From Larkinella rosea (lineage in GTDB: Bacteria > Bacteroidota > Bacteroidia > Cytophagales > Spirosomataceae), in the NCBI RefSeq assembly GCF_003858635.1, contig NZ_RQJO01000015.1, positions 310,001 through 374,000 on the forward strand: DNA of 64,000 nucleotides, given 5' to 3'. The position numbers and the translations under genes were made by a program. The notes beneath the pieces were generated by a model, which was given only the letters and a program-made list of their open reading frames with translations, had not been told where the DNA came from and searched no databases. Shown piece by piece: positions 46,812-55,365 of this stretch (positions are counted from its first letter, which is position 1; every line of letters begins with the position of its first letter).

Positions 46812-46839
46812 GTAGAGACGCGATTAATCGCGTCTCTAC
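46812..46839. repeat. Perfect 28-bp palindrome overlapping a stop codon
   Basis: GTAGAGACGCGATT (46812-46825) and its exact complement (46826-46839) form a self-complementary element between convergent genes. The stop codon of the minus-strand deacetylase (46838-46836) is inside it. Near-identical GTAGAGACGCG palindromes are, to my knowledge, dispersed in several bacterial genomes, so it is probably a mobile or REP-like unit that may also terminate transcription. Confidence 0.8.
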
Positions 46840-47774
46840 GGATTTTCGGCCCATTTGGTGACCATCGCCGGAACCTCCGGTTCGCCTTTAAAAAAACCGC
46901 CCTTTTTGCCCTGCGTCAGCGCCCAGCGGTGCATCCACGAAATCCCGCCTTTGCCGATGTAGCCATCTTTCGAACGATAGGCCGGATCTTTCAGGGCTTC
47001 TTCCAGCGAGATAAATGTGTACCCGCTTTGCGTCAGCCGTTTCAGTAAGTCGCCCATGTAAACCGCATTAATCGTGTTGGCGTGCGTCAGCAACGACTGC
47101 GGAATCTGCCGCTTAAACAGCGAATCCGACTGCGCTTCGTAGTAGCGGACATAGGCCGTCATGTAATCCAGGTATTGTCGGCCAATCTCAACCGCCGACG
47201 CGCTGTCGCCTTTCAGCAGTGCATTATCGTAGGCGTGGGAAAACAGAAAATCGTAATTATCGACCGTCACCGGCGCTTCGCGGTAGTTGTGCTTCACTAA
47301 AAACCGCTCGAGCGAATCTTTTTTGGCGGGCGTTTCGCCTTTGCGGAGGTACGGATGCCGAAAAAACCGGAACGGTTTTCCGCGTTCTTCCACCAGTTTT
47401 TTCGTAATCTTTTCACCACCAGTCACTTCGTCGAAATAGTCCTGAATGGAAATAACCGTAAAGTCTTTGTGCGAAAACGTGTGATTGCCCAGTTCCAGCC
47501 CGGCATCGAGCCAGGCTTTCAGCACATTCACCTGATTGGGGTCGGGAGCGCCTTTGCCGTTCTGGTAAAGCCACTGCGAAATCACAAACCCGATGGCGGG
47601 AACGCGGTGCGTCTGAAAATGCCGGATCAGTTTTTGATTCATGATCAGTCGGCCATCGGGTGTCCGGTAAAAGTTGGTCACACCCGGCAGATCATCGACC
47701 GTGATAACGATTTTTTTCTGAGCCCAGAGTTGGTGGGAGAAAACAAGACAGAGCAGAAACAGCCGGAAGCGCAT
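46836..47774 (-). CDS. Polysaccharide deacetylase family protein (secreted)
   Basis: Protein of 312 residues with signal peptide (MRFRLFLLCLVFSHQLWAQ) and a NodB-like domain: TVDDLPG (metal-binding Asp pair), GNHTFSHKD (two metal His) and FFRHPYLRKG. Members deacetylate chitin-like or peptidoglycan sugars. Start at 47774. Its last codons and stop are formed by the 28-bp palindrome, which suggests the original C-terminus was altered by insertion of that element. Confidence 0.88.
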   Translation of the reverse strand: MRFRLFLLCLVFSHQLWAQKKIVITVDDLPGVTNFYRTPDGRLIMNQKLIRHFQTHRVPAIGFVISQWLYQNGKGAPDPNQVNVLKAWLDAGLELGNHTFSHKDFTVISIQDYFDEVTGGEKITKKLVEERGKPFRFFRHPYLRKGETPAKKDSLERFLVKHNYREAPVTVDNYDFLFSHAYDNALLKGDSASAVEIGRQYLDYMTAYVRYYEAQSDSLFKRQIPQSLLTHANTINAVYMGDLLKRLTQSGYTFISLEEALKDPAYRSKDGYIGKGGISWMHRWALTQGKKGGFFKGEPEVPAMVTKWAENP

Positions 47775-47895
47775 ACCAGAAATCAGCTTATTCAACAAAG
47801 ATTATGAACAATGAAAAACGCTTATCTACAAAATTTTTACTAAACTTTGACTTATTTCATGAATTGCACCGGACGGCTTTCCGGTTTACGCACGT

Positions 47896-48789
47896 ATGTT
47901 AGTCCTTATCCTTACCCTCACCACCGTCGCCATCGTCGTCCGCATTGTATCGAGTCCCTTATCGAACGTTTTCCAGAAACAACTCACCCAACGGGCCGCC
48001 GAGCCTTTATTTGTCAGTTCCGCAACCTACGGTTTTTTGGCCCTATTAACAATCACGTTCTGGCCGGACTTGAATTTATCCGGTTTGCCTGCGGATTTCT
48101 GGTGGGCGGTGCTCATCTTTAATTCAATTGGTGTATTGGGTAATGTGTTGTTGATCAAGGCGATACGGACCGGTGAGTTGTCGGTTCTCGGCCCGGTCAA
48201 CGCTTATAAATCCGTGGTCAGTATTCTGTTCGGGATTGTTTTGCTGAACGAAATACCGAGCTGGATGGGCGCATTCGGAGTCGTTCTGATCATCGCCGGG
48301 AGTTACTTCGTTTTGGGGTCGGGGCAGAAAGGAGGCCGGTTTTCCTTTGATATTCTGAAAAAGCCGGAAATTCAGCTTCGGCTGATTGCGCTGGTCTGCT
48401 CGGCCATCGAAGCGGTTTTTCTCAAGCGGGCCATGCTGCTTTCGACACCCATGACCACCTTTGTGCTCTGGTGCGCGCTGGGTTTTCTGTTCTCGTTCGG
48501 CTGGGTCGTCCTGACGCTCCGCAGTCGCTGGAAGGAACAAATTCGGGTGCTTTCCGCCCAAAAAGGAACGTACGCAGCCCTGTTCATTTCGGTTGGTTTG
48601 ATGCAGTTTTCGACTAACACGGCCTTTGGCGGGATGCAGGTGGGCTATGTTCTGGCATTATTCCAGACCTCGGTTTTGCTGAACGTCCTGTTTGGGTATC
48701 AGTTCTTTAAGGAGAAAAATATTGTTCAGAAACTCATCGGTGCGGCCATTATGGTGACCGGGGCGGTTTTAATCGTCGTTTATAAATAA
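47896..48789 (+). CDS. EamA/DMT-superfamily transporter
   Basis: Membrane protein of 297 residues with ten hydrophobic segments arranged as two EamA repeats (for example YKSVVSILFGIVLLNEIPSWMGAFG at the end of the first). Substrate unknown; relatives export amino acids or metabolites. Ends 4 nt before the acyl-CoA dehydrogenase ATG, so it may share its operon. Confidence 0.87.
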   Translation: MLVLILTLTTVAIVVRIVSSPLSNVFQKQLTQRAAEPLFVSSATYGFLALLTITFWPDLNLSGLPADFWWAVLIFNSIGVLGNVLLIKAIRTGELSVLGPVNAYKSVVSILFGIVLLNEIPSWMGAFGVVLIIAGSYFVLGSGQKGGRFSFDILKKPEIQLRLIALVCSAIEAVFLKRAMLLSTPMTTFVLWCALGFLFSFGWVVLTLRSRWKEQIRVLSAQKGTYAALFISVGLMQFSTNTAFGGMQVGYVLALFQTSVLLNVLFGYQFFKEKNIVQKLIGAAIMVTGAVLIVVYK

Positions 48790-48793
48790 GCAA

Positions 48794-50014
48794 ATGGAAG
48801 ACCTTTTCGCGACCGACCGCACCCGCCCCCTGATTCCCCGCATCCGGGATTTTATTGAAACCGAACTCATTCCGCTCGAAACCGCCGATTACCTCACCGG
48901 CCCTTTTTCCAACGTAGCCAACATGCTGGATCAAAAACGGGAATTGGTGAAAAAACTTGGGTTGTGGGGACTGCAATTCGGTACCGACGAAGGCGGTTTG
49001 GGCCTGACCTTGTGCGAATTCGGGCAAATCAGCGAAGTGCTGGCGACCAGTCCGTTTGGTCATTACACCTTTAATTGCCAGGCTCCCGATATTGGGAACA
49101 TGGAGTTGCTACACAAACACGCGTCGGACGAACTCAAAGAGCGGTTTCTGGAAGCCCTCAAAACCGGTCGGATTCGTTCCTGTTTTTCGATGACCGAGCC
49201 CGAATTTGCAGGTTCGAATCCCACGCAACTGGGAACCATCGCTGCTCGCGAAGGAAACGAATACGTTATCAACGGTCATAAGTGGTTTACATCTTCCGCC
49301 GATGGCGCGGCATTTGCCATTGTTATGGCCGTCACCAATCCCGATGCCGCGCCCCACCGCCGGGCCAGCATGATTCTGGTGCCAACCGACACGCCCGGTT
49401 TTCGTCTGGTCCGCAACATCTCCATCATGGGCGATTCCGGCGACCACTGGGGCAGTCATTCGGAAGTGGTTTACGACAACGTGCGGGTACCGGTTTCTAA
49501 TCTGATTGGGGGCGAAGGGCTTGGTTTTACGCTGGCGCAGGAACGGCTGGGGCCGGGCCGGATTCACCACTGCATGCGCTGGATCGGCATCAGCGAACGC
49601 AGCTTTGACCTGATGTGTCGCCGGGCGGTCGCACGCGAAATCGAACCGGGCGTGCGGCTGGGCGAAAAGCAGTTTATTCAGGGATTTATTGCCGAAAGCC
49701 GCGCCGAAATCGATGCAGCCCGGCTGATGGTCTTGCGAACCGCCCACAACATCGACCGGTTTGGAGCCGCCAGCGTGCGCAACGAAATCTCGGCCATCAA
49801 ATTTTTCGTGGCCAACGTCATGCTGAAAGTCGTGGATCGCGCCATTCAGACGTTTGGTGCGATGGGCATTACCGACGACCTGCTGCTGGCCTGGTATTAC
49901 CGGCACGAACGGGGTGCGCGGATTTACGACGGCGCCGACGAAGTGCATAAATCCGCTTTGGCCCGAAGTATTTTGAAAAACTACGGTTTGGACGTAAAAA
50001 AGAAAAATGGCTGA
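48794..50014 (+). CDS. Acyl-CoA dehydrogenase, ACAD10/11-like
   Basis: FAD-dependent dehydrogenase of 406 residues. Motifs: CFSMTEPEFAGSNPTQL (FAD/substrate loop), INGHKWFTSSADGA, GPGRIHHCMRWIG (about 254-266), TFGAMGI and the C-terminal YDGADEVHKSALA. The GPGRIHHCMR form is typical of ACAD10/11. It overlaps by 8 nt the next gene, an ACAD10/11-type kinase, so the pair looks like a split ACAD11. In mammals and in Pseudomonas levulinate catabolism, such kinase/dehydrogenase pairs degrade 4-hydroxyacyl-CoAs through a phosphorylated intermediate. The same role here is inference. Confidence 0.92.
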   Translation: MEDLFATDRTRPLIPRIRDFIETELIPLETADYLTGPFSNVANMLDQKRELVKKLGLWGLQFGTDEGGLGLTLCEFGQISEVLATSPFGHYTFNCQAPDIGNMELLHKHASDELKERFLEALKTGRIRSCFSMTEPEFAGSNPTQLGTIAAREGNEYVINGHKWFTSSADGAAFAIVMAVTNPDAAPHRRASMILVPTDTPGFRLVRNISIMGDSGDHWGSHSEVVYDNVRVPVSNLIGGEGLGFTLAQERLGPGRIHHCMRWIGISERSFDLMCRRAVAREIEPGVRLGEKQFIQGFIAESRAEIDAARLMVLRTAHNIDRFGAASVRNEISAIKFFVANVMLKVVDRAIQTFGAMGITDDLLLAWYYRHERGARIYDGADEVHKSALARSILKNYGLDVKKKNG

Positions 50015-51083
50015 GCTGAAACCCGATTCCGCCACCACAGTCCGCCCTGGCGAAGAGCTGGATCTGGCGGTTTTGAATCCGTTTTTGAACGATGCCGTTC
50101 CCGGTTTTGGAAACATCACGGAATGCAGGCAGTTTCCCGGAGGCTATTCCAATCTGACGTATTTGCTCAAAACCGACGCGGGAACGCAGGAGTTTGTGCT
50201 CCGCCGACCGCCGTTTGGTGCCACTATCAAAGGCGGACACGATATGGGGCGGGAATTTCGGGTTTTGTCGTTGCTCCGATCGGCGGGTTACCCGAAAATT
50301 CCGGAGCCGGTGATTTTCTGTGACGATGAAACCGTACTGGGTTGCCCGTTTTACGTCATGAAGCGGGTCGCGGGCGTCATTCTGCGGGCGCATACGGCTC
50401 CCAAAATGGCGATTTCGGCGGAAACGATGCGTCGGATATCGGAGTCATTGGTCGATAATCTAGTGCAGCTCCACGACATCGACATTCAGAAAACCGGTCT
50501 GGTTCAATTGGGAAAACCGGAAGGTTACGTGCGTCGGCAGGTGGAGGGCTGGCACCGGCGTTACCTGAATGCCCAAACCGACGATTTACCCGACATGGAC
50601 ACACTGGCCCGTTGGCTGACGGAACATTTGCCGCCCGAAAATCCACCGACCCTGCTCCATAATGACTATAAATACGACAATGTAGTGCTGAATCCGGCCG
50701 ACCTGACCGACATTCGGGCGGTTTTGGATTGGGAAATGTGTACCGTGGGCGATCCTATGATGGACGTCGGAACCGTGCTCTCCTATTGGGCCGAAGTCGC
50801 CGACGGCGTGTTCGAAAAGTCGTTCAATCTGACCTGGCTGCCCGGCAATCTGACCCGACAGGAGTTTGCCGATCGGTACGCCGAACGCAGCGGTCGCGAT
50901 TTGTCAGCTATTTTATACTACTATATATTTGGTTTGTTCAAGAATTCGGTTGTGATTCAGCAAATTTACAGCCGTTATCAAAAAGGGCTGACGCAGGACC
51001 CGCGCTTTGCCGAATTGCTGACGGGCGTGCAGGCGCTGGCCCGGAAAGGCACGAAATCCATTGAACACAACAAAATGAGGTAA
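50007..51083 (+). CDS. Phosphotransferase family protein, ACAD10/11 N-terminal kinase-like
   Basis: APH-like kinase of 358 residues. Nucleotide-binding strands GYSNLTYLL (about 46-54), catalytic loop LLHNDYKYDNV (His218, Asp220, Asn225) and the Mg-binding DWEMCTVGDP (Asp241). The form HNDYKYDN with DWE matches the ACAD10/11 kinase domain and bacterial LvaA, not antibiotic kinases. Start at 50007 overlaps the dehydrogenase stop, implying coupled translation. Followed after 3 nt by the quinone oxidoreductase. Confidence 0.9.
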   Translation: MAELKPDSATTVRPGEELDLAVLNPFLNDAVPGFGNITECRQFPGGYSNLTYLLKTDAGTQEFVLRRPPFGATIKGGHDMGREFRVLSLLRSAGYPKIPEPVIFCDDETVLGCPFYVMKRVAGVILRAHTAPKMAISAETMRRISESLVDNLVQLHDIDIQKTGLVQLGKPEGYVRRQVEGWHRRYLNAQTDDLPDMDTLARWLTEHLPPENPPTLLHNDYKYDNVVLNPADLTDIRAVLDWEMCTVGDPMMDVGTVLSYWAEVADGVFEKSFNLTWLPGNLTRQEFADRYAERSGRDLSAILYYYIFGLFKNSVVIQQIYSRYQKGLTQDPRFAELLTGVQALARKGTKSIEHNKMR

Positions 51084-51086
51084 CCC

Positions 51087-52061
51087 ATGAAAGCCGTTCT
51101 CTGCCGCCAGTATGGCCCGCCCGAAACCCTGACCGTGGAAGAAACCGAATCGCCGAAAGCCACGAAGGGCAAGCTGGTGATTCAGGTGAAAGCCTGCGGA
51201 GTCAATTTCCCCGACACGCTGATGATTCAGGGCAAATACCAGTTCAAACCGCCATTTCCGTTTTCACCCGGTGGCGAAGTCGCCGGGGTGGTGAAAGAGG
51301 TCGGTGAAGGCATTACGCACCTAAAACCGGGCGATGCGGTTTTTGCGCTGACGGGCTGGGGCGGTTTTGCCGAGGAAGTGCTGGCCGACGGTTCCAAGAC
51401 TTTTCCGATTCCAGACGGCATGGATTCCGTGACGGCGGCATCGCTCATGTACACCTACGGCACCTCGTACCACGCGCTGAAAGACCGTGCCAATCTGCAA
51501 CCCGGCGAAACGTTGCTGGTATTGGGAGCCGCTGGCGGTGTTGGATTAGCCGCTGTTGAATTAGGGAGAATCATGGGCGCAAAGGTCGTTGCGGCTGCTT
51601 CGACCGACGAAAAACTGGCACTCTGCCAACAAACCGGCGCGGGCGAAACCATTAATTACAGCCGCGAAGACCTCCGCGAACGGATTAGGGAAATAACCGG
51701 CGGCTCCGGTGTCGATGTTATTTATGACCCGGTCGGTGGCGACCTGAGCGAAGCGGCTCTGCGTTCGATTAGCTGGCGGGGGCGGTATCTGGTGGTCGGT
51801 TTTGCGGCCGGATCGATTCCGAGCATTCCGCTGAATTTGCCGCTGCTGAAGGGTTGTTCGGTGGTTGGGGTTTTCTGGGGGGCATTTGCCGAAAAACAAC
51901 CAAAAGATAATTTTAAAAATGTTCAGGCGCTCTTGACGTTCTATCAGAAGGGCGAGATGAAACCGCACATTCAGGCGGAATATCCGCTCGAAAAAGTGCC
52001 CCAGGCCCTGACCGAAATGATGCACCGGCAGGTGATGGGAAAGCTGGTGATTACGCCCTGA
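51087..52061 (+). CDS. NADPH:quinone oxidoreductase-like MDR family protein
   Basis: Medium-chain dehydrogenase/reductase of 324 residues without zinc ligands. GroES-like domain with VNFPDTLMIQGKY and the Rossmann motif LGAAGGVGLAAVELG (about 152-166). Members reduce quinones or enones, including 2-enoyl thioesters. Third gene of the operon with the acyl-CoA dehydrogenase and kinase. It could act on an enoyl intermediate (inference). Confidence 0.9.
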   Translation: MKAVLCRQYGPPETLTVEETESPKATKGKLVIQVKACGVNFPDTLMIQGKYQFKPPFPFSPGGEVAGVVKEVGEGITHLKPGDAVFALTGWGGFAEEVLADGSKTFPIPDGMDSVTAASLMYTYGTSYHALKDRANLQPGETLLVLGAAGGVGLAAVELGRIMGAKVVAAASTDEKLALCQQTGAGETINYSREDLRERIREITGGSGVDVIYDPVGGDLSEAALRSISWRGRYLVVGFAAGSIPSIPLNLPLLKGCSVVGVFWGAFAEKQPKDNFKNVQALLTFYQKGEMKPHIQAEYPLEKVPQALTEMMHRQVMGKLVITP

Positions 52062-52065
52062 AGGC

Positions 52066-52179
52066 TGTCACCCCTAAATTCCCAGAAGGGACTTGGAAGG
52101 AAATACTCCGGATTTGAAAGTCCGGCAGCGGCCGACCGTCCTTTAACCGGGCCGCCGGAGTGGGGATTTAGGGGTGACA
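52066..52179. repeat. 114-nt multibranch inverted-repeat element
   Basis: Outer arms 52066-52083 and 52162-52179 pair over 18 bp with one mismatch (TGTCACCCCTAAATTCCC and complement). Inside, ACTCCGG (52105-52111) pairs with CCGGAGT (52155-52161) and GCGGCC (52128-52133) with GGCCGC (52150-52155). Starts 4 nt after the oxidoreductase stop. GC content and form differ from the word-repeat hairpins. Confidence 0.7.
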
Positions 52180-52232
52180 ATGACAAATTCCGTTAACATA
52201 TTCAGTACGAATTCAAAACACTTCACGACGAC

Positions 52233-53402
52233 ATGTCAACTTCCACACTTGAATTATCCGGTCTGAATTTTAACCTGACCGAAGAACACCAGGCCGTGCA
52301 GGAAGCCGCGCGGGATTTTGCACAGACCGAACTGTTGCCCGGTGTTATCGAACGTGACAATGCGGCCAAATTTCCGACTGAGCAGGTTCGGCGTATGGGC
52401 GAACTCGGTTTTCTGGGTATGATGGTATCACCCGACTACGGCGGGGGCGGCATGGATACGGTTTCGTACGTGATCGCGATGGAGGAGATTTCCAAAGTTG
52501 ATGCCTCGTGCTCCGTCGTCATGTCGGTCAATAACTCGCTGGTTTGCTGGGGCCTGGAAGCCTTTGGTACGGAAGAACAAAAACAGAAATACCTGACCAG
52601 ACTGGCGACCGGCGAGGTCATCGGAGCGTTTTGTTTATCGGAACCGGAAGCGGGTTCGGATGCGACTTCGCAACACACCTCGGCCATCGACCACGGCGAT
52701 TATTATTTGCTGAACGGCACCAAAAACTGGATTACGAACGGCGGATCGGCGAGCACCTACCTCGTGATGGCGCAAACCCACGCCGAGAAACAACACCGGG
52801 GCATCAATTGCCTGATTGTTGAAAAAGGGCAGGACGGTTTTGTAGTCGGAAAAAAAGAGGATAAAATGGGCATTCGAGCGTCGGACACGCATTCGCTGAT
52901 GTTTACCGACGTAAAAGTCCCGAAAGAAAACCGCATCGGCGACGACGGTTTTGGCTTCAAATTTGCGATGTCAACGCTGAACGGTGGCCGGATCGGAATT
53001 GCCGCCCAGGCGCTGGGCATTGCGGCCGGGGCCTACGAACTGGCGTTGAAATATGCTCAGGAGCGGCAGTCGTTCGGTAAAAAAATCTTTGATCACCAGG
53101 CAATTCAGTTCAAGCTGGCCGAAATGGTGACAAAAATTGAAGCTGCCCGATTGCTGGTTTACAAAGCCGCCCGACTGAAAGACGAACACAAGGATTACGT
53201 GCAGGCGGCCGCGATGGCCAAATTATTTGCATCGGAGGTTGCGATGTGGGCTGCGACGGAAGCCGTTCAGATTCACGGCGGCTATGGCTACGTCAAAGAG
53301 TATCACGTCGAGCGGTTTATGCGGGACGCCAAGATTACGCAGATTTACGAGGGTACGTCCGAAATCCAAAAATTAGTAATCGCCCGGGAGCTGCTCAAAT
53401 AG
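52233..53402 (+). CDS. Acyl-CoA dehydrogenase (short/butyryl-type)
   Basis: FAD enzyme of 389 residues. The substrate/FAD loop FCLSEPEAGSDATSQHTSA (about 133-151), NGTKNWITNGG, YAQERQSFGKKIFDHQAIQ, and the C-terminal YEGTSEIQKLVIARELL with the catalytic Glu are typical of short-chain/butyryl-CoA dehydrogenases. Start at 52233 (MSTSTLELSGLNFNLTEEHQ). Separated from the preceding operon by the multibranch repeat. Confidence 0.95.
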   Translation: MSTSTLELSGLNFNLTEEHQAVQEAARDFAQTELLPGVIERDNAAKFPTEQVRRMGELGFLGMMVSPDYGGGGMDTVSYVIAMEEISKVDASCSVVMSVNNSLVCWGLEAFGTEEQKQKYLTRLATGEVIGAFCLSEPEAGSDATSQHTSAIDHGDYYLLNGTKNWITNGGSASTYLVMAQTHAEKQHRGINCLIVEKGQDGFVVGKKEDKMGIRASDTHSLMFTDVKVPKENRIGDDGFGFKFAMSTLNGGRIGIAAQALGIAAGAYELALKYAQERQSFGKKIFDHQAIQFKLAEMVTKIEAARLLVYKAARLKDEHKDYVQAAAMAKLFASEVAMWAATEAVQIHGGYGYVKEYHVERFMRDAKITQIYEGTSEIQKLVIARELLK

Positions 53403-53496
53403 AACTATTTTACCGTTAGCACAATTTTTTTAAAAAACAGGCGCGCTACTTTATTGGTATCGCGCTATTTTTTTTATCTTTTCGCAAGAACGAATG

Positions 53497-53528
53497 TTGT
53501 ATTAGATTTGTACAATTTATTAGTTTTG
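53497..53528 (+). promoter_or_regulatory. Possible Bacteroidota-type promoter of the AraC-family regulator
   Basis: TTG (53497-53499) and TAGTTTTG (53521-53528) are separated by 21 nt, close to the TTTG/TAnnTTTG arrangement. A second match TAGATTTG lies at 53503-53510. Confidence 0.4.
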
Positions 53529-53573
53529 TGCAACTTTGCAATATGATCAATGTAGATACATCACTTTCCCCCT

Positions 53574-54500
53574 ATGGAAGACTATAATAAAATTATCGAA
53601 TCGCTGGGTGTGAAGTTCATCAAGGCCCGAAACATCCGTATTTTACAGCCCATAACCATCAAAAACTATTACGATGTTGAAAATACATTGACCGTTCTCT
53701 ACAACGGTGAAGTATCGTTCGGCGAAGAAAAAGTAAAGGTGGAAACCGGTGATATGTTATTTATTCCGGGTGGTAAGCACATCACCGTCACCTACGGCGA
53801 CGCGTCGCAACCGAAAACCGTCTCGAATGAAGAATTTATGATTCACCGGGAATTGTATTTTGAAGCCAACCGCGATCCGCAGAAAATCGCCAACATGCCG
53901 AACTCCTTCGGGTATGTGTCGTTTGAAGCGAAGGTGTTCGACTCGGTAAACTTCTTCAACTCGCTGGATGTTCCGCCGTTTATCATCAAGCGGGAAGATT
54001 CGCTGGTGCAGACGATCAACCAGATTCTGGCCGAAGAAATGCTGGATACCGCCGGTAAAGGTCGGATTATCAAGATCAAAACCGAAGAAATCGTGATCGA
54101 GGTCATTCGGTACATCTTGAAAAACCGCCTGTTCGTTGAGCAGCTGGTGACCAACAGCACGTACTTCAAGGATCCGCGTCTGATCGATATTTTTGCCTAC
54201 ATCAAAGATAACCTCGGCGGTGATTTGTCGAACAAAGTGCTGGCGAACGTCGCGAACGTGTCGGAAGATTACGTCGGGCAGTATTTCAAAATGCTGACGG
54301 GTATCAACCCGCAGGATTACATCGAATACCAGCAGATGGAAGCCGCTGTCGGGCTGCTCCGGACGTCGAAGAAAAGCATCCGGGCCATCGGTGCCGAAGT
54401 CGGTTACAAAGACACGGCGTATTTCTGCCGCCGGTTCAAGATGATGTTCGGAATTCCGGCCGGTAAAATGCGCCGTCGGGAGTCGCTAATGAATGTATAA
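53574..54500 (+). CDS. AraC-family helix-turn-helix transcriptional regulator
   Basis: Protein of 308 residues. The N-terminal half has a cupin-like sensor (LYNGEVSFGEEKVKVETGDM, IPGGKHI, about 43-73). The C-terminal half (about 200-305) has two AraC-type helix-turn-helix units: LANVANVSEDYVGQYFKMLTG and IRAIGAEVGYKDTAYFCRRF. Ligand unknown. Located after the acyl-CoA dehydrogenase genes, which it may control (inference). Ends at a strong hairpin. Confidence 0.9.
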   Translation: MEDYNKIIESLGVKFIKARNIRILQPITIKNYYDVENTLTVLYNGEVSFGEEKVKVETGDMLFIPGGKHITVTYGDASQPKTVSNEEFMIHRELYFEANRDPQKIANMPNSFGYVSFEAKVFDSVNFFNSLDVPPFIIKREDSLVQTINQILAEEMLDTAGKGRIIKIKTEEIVIEVIRYILKNRLFVEQLVTNSTYFKDPRLIDIFAYIKDNLGGDLSNKVLANVANVSEDYVGQYFKMLTGINPQDYIEYQQMEAAVGLLRTSKKSIRAIGAEVGYKDTAYFCRRFKMMFGIPAGKMRRRESLMNV

Positions 54501-54515
54501 AACCCATACCCACAC

Positions 54516-54560
54516 AAAAGGCCGGACGAAAGGATTGCCCCTTTTCGTCCGGCCTTTTTT
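54516..54560. terminator. Bidirectional terminator between regulator and GGGP synthase genes
   Basis: AAAAGGCCGGACGAAAGG (54516-54533) pairs with 54540-54558 around a short loop, with A-tract on one side and T6 on the other. Serves the convergent genes. Confidence 0.88.
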
Positions 54561-54576
54561 CGTTATACCGTATCGG

Positions 54577-55365
54577 TTACGCCAGTTGCCGGTTTACTTC
54601 CTGCACAACGGCGGCAATTTCGGGTAATAATTCCGGATTTTTCTCGATTCCGTTCCCAACCACAATGACATCGGCACCGGCCTGCAAGGCGGCTTGCGCC
54701 CGCTCCACGGAATTAATACCTCCGCCAACCACAATGGGCGTATCGACACACGAACGAACGGCGGCAATCATTTCCGGCGAAACCGGTCGCCGGGCTCCGC
54801 TGCCCGCATCCATGTAAATCAATTTGAGTCCGAGCATCTCGCCCGCCATGGCCGTACAGGCTGCCACACCCGGTTTATCATACGGAAGGGGGGTGGTATT
54901 GCTGATGTATGAAACCGTTGTTTGTACACCGCTATCGACGAGCATGTAGCCCGTCGGCAGAATCTCCAACCCACTTTTCTTTAAAAGCGGAGCGGCAATA
55001 ACGTGCTGCCCGATCAAAAACTCCGGATTCCGGCCCGAAATGAGGGAAAGCAACAGAATTGCATCGGCGCTGGGCTCGATGTGAAGACTATTTCCGGGAA
55101 AAAGGATCGTCGGAATATTCGTATACGTCCGAATGGTTTCAATGACTTCCCGCAGAATGAAGTTGGTAATCAGACTTCCGCCCACGAAAAAGAAATCAAC
55201 CCGGTTTTCAACACTCCGAATCAGCAGGTCTTTAAACGATTCTTGCTCGATTTTATCCGGATCGAGCAAGACGGCAAATGATTTTCGCCCTGTTTCCTTG
55301 CGGTTATACAGGGTATTCAGTAACAGGTTACGGGTATTGTCCTGGCTGTGTGTGTGTGGTTGCAT
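54577..55365 (-). CDS. Geranylgeranylglyceryl phosphate synthase family protein
   Basis: TIM-barrel prenyltransferase of 262 residues (GGGPS/PcrB). Motifs: SFAVLLDPDKI (about 29-39), FFVGGSL, FPGNSLHIEPSADAILLLSL (about 89-108), YMDAGSGARRPV and the phosphate-binding VGGGINSVE and VVGNGIEK. These enzymes make the ether bond of archaeal-type lipids; bacterial forms are common in Bacteroidota but their final lipid is unclear. The start overlaps the upstream gene by 38 nt. Confidence 0.92.
   Translation of the reverse strand: MQPHTHSQDNTRNLLLNTLYNRKETGRKSFAVLLDPDKIEQESFKDLLIRSVENRVDFFFVGGSLITNFILREVIETIRTYTNIPTILFPGNSLHIEPSADAILLLSLISGRNPEFLIGQHVIAAPLLKKSGLEILPTGYMLVDSGVQTTVSYISNTTPLPYDKPGVAACTAMAGEMLGLKLIYMDAGSGARRPVSPEMIAAVRSCVDTPIVVGGGINSVERAQAALQAGADVIVVGNGIEKNPELLPEIAAVVQEVNRQLA

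Noticed and set aside
49211-49220. GGTTCGAATC, a T-loop-like string that could hint at a tRNA
   Set aside because: It lies in the coding frame of the acyl-CoA dehydrogenase and no acceptor or anticodon stems can be drawn around it.
49109-50119. 336-codon minus-strand open frame opposite the acyl-CoA dehydrogenase
   Set aside because: No domain, start or spacing evidence; the plus-strand gene has clear motifs and overlaps its kinase partner.
50007-51083. Aminoglycoside phosphotransferase (resistance gene)
   Set aside because: The HNDYKYDN/DWE motifs and the overlap with an ACAD10/11-like dehydrogenase point to acyl-CoA metabolism.
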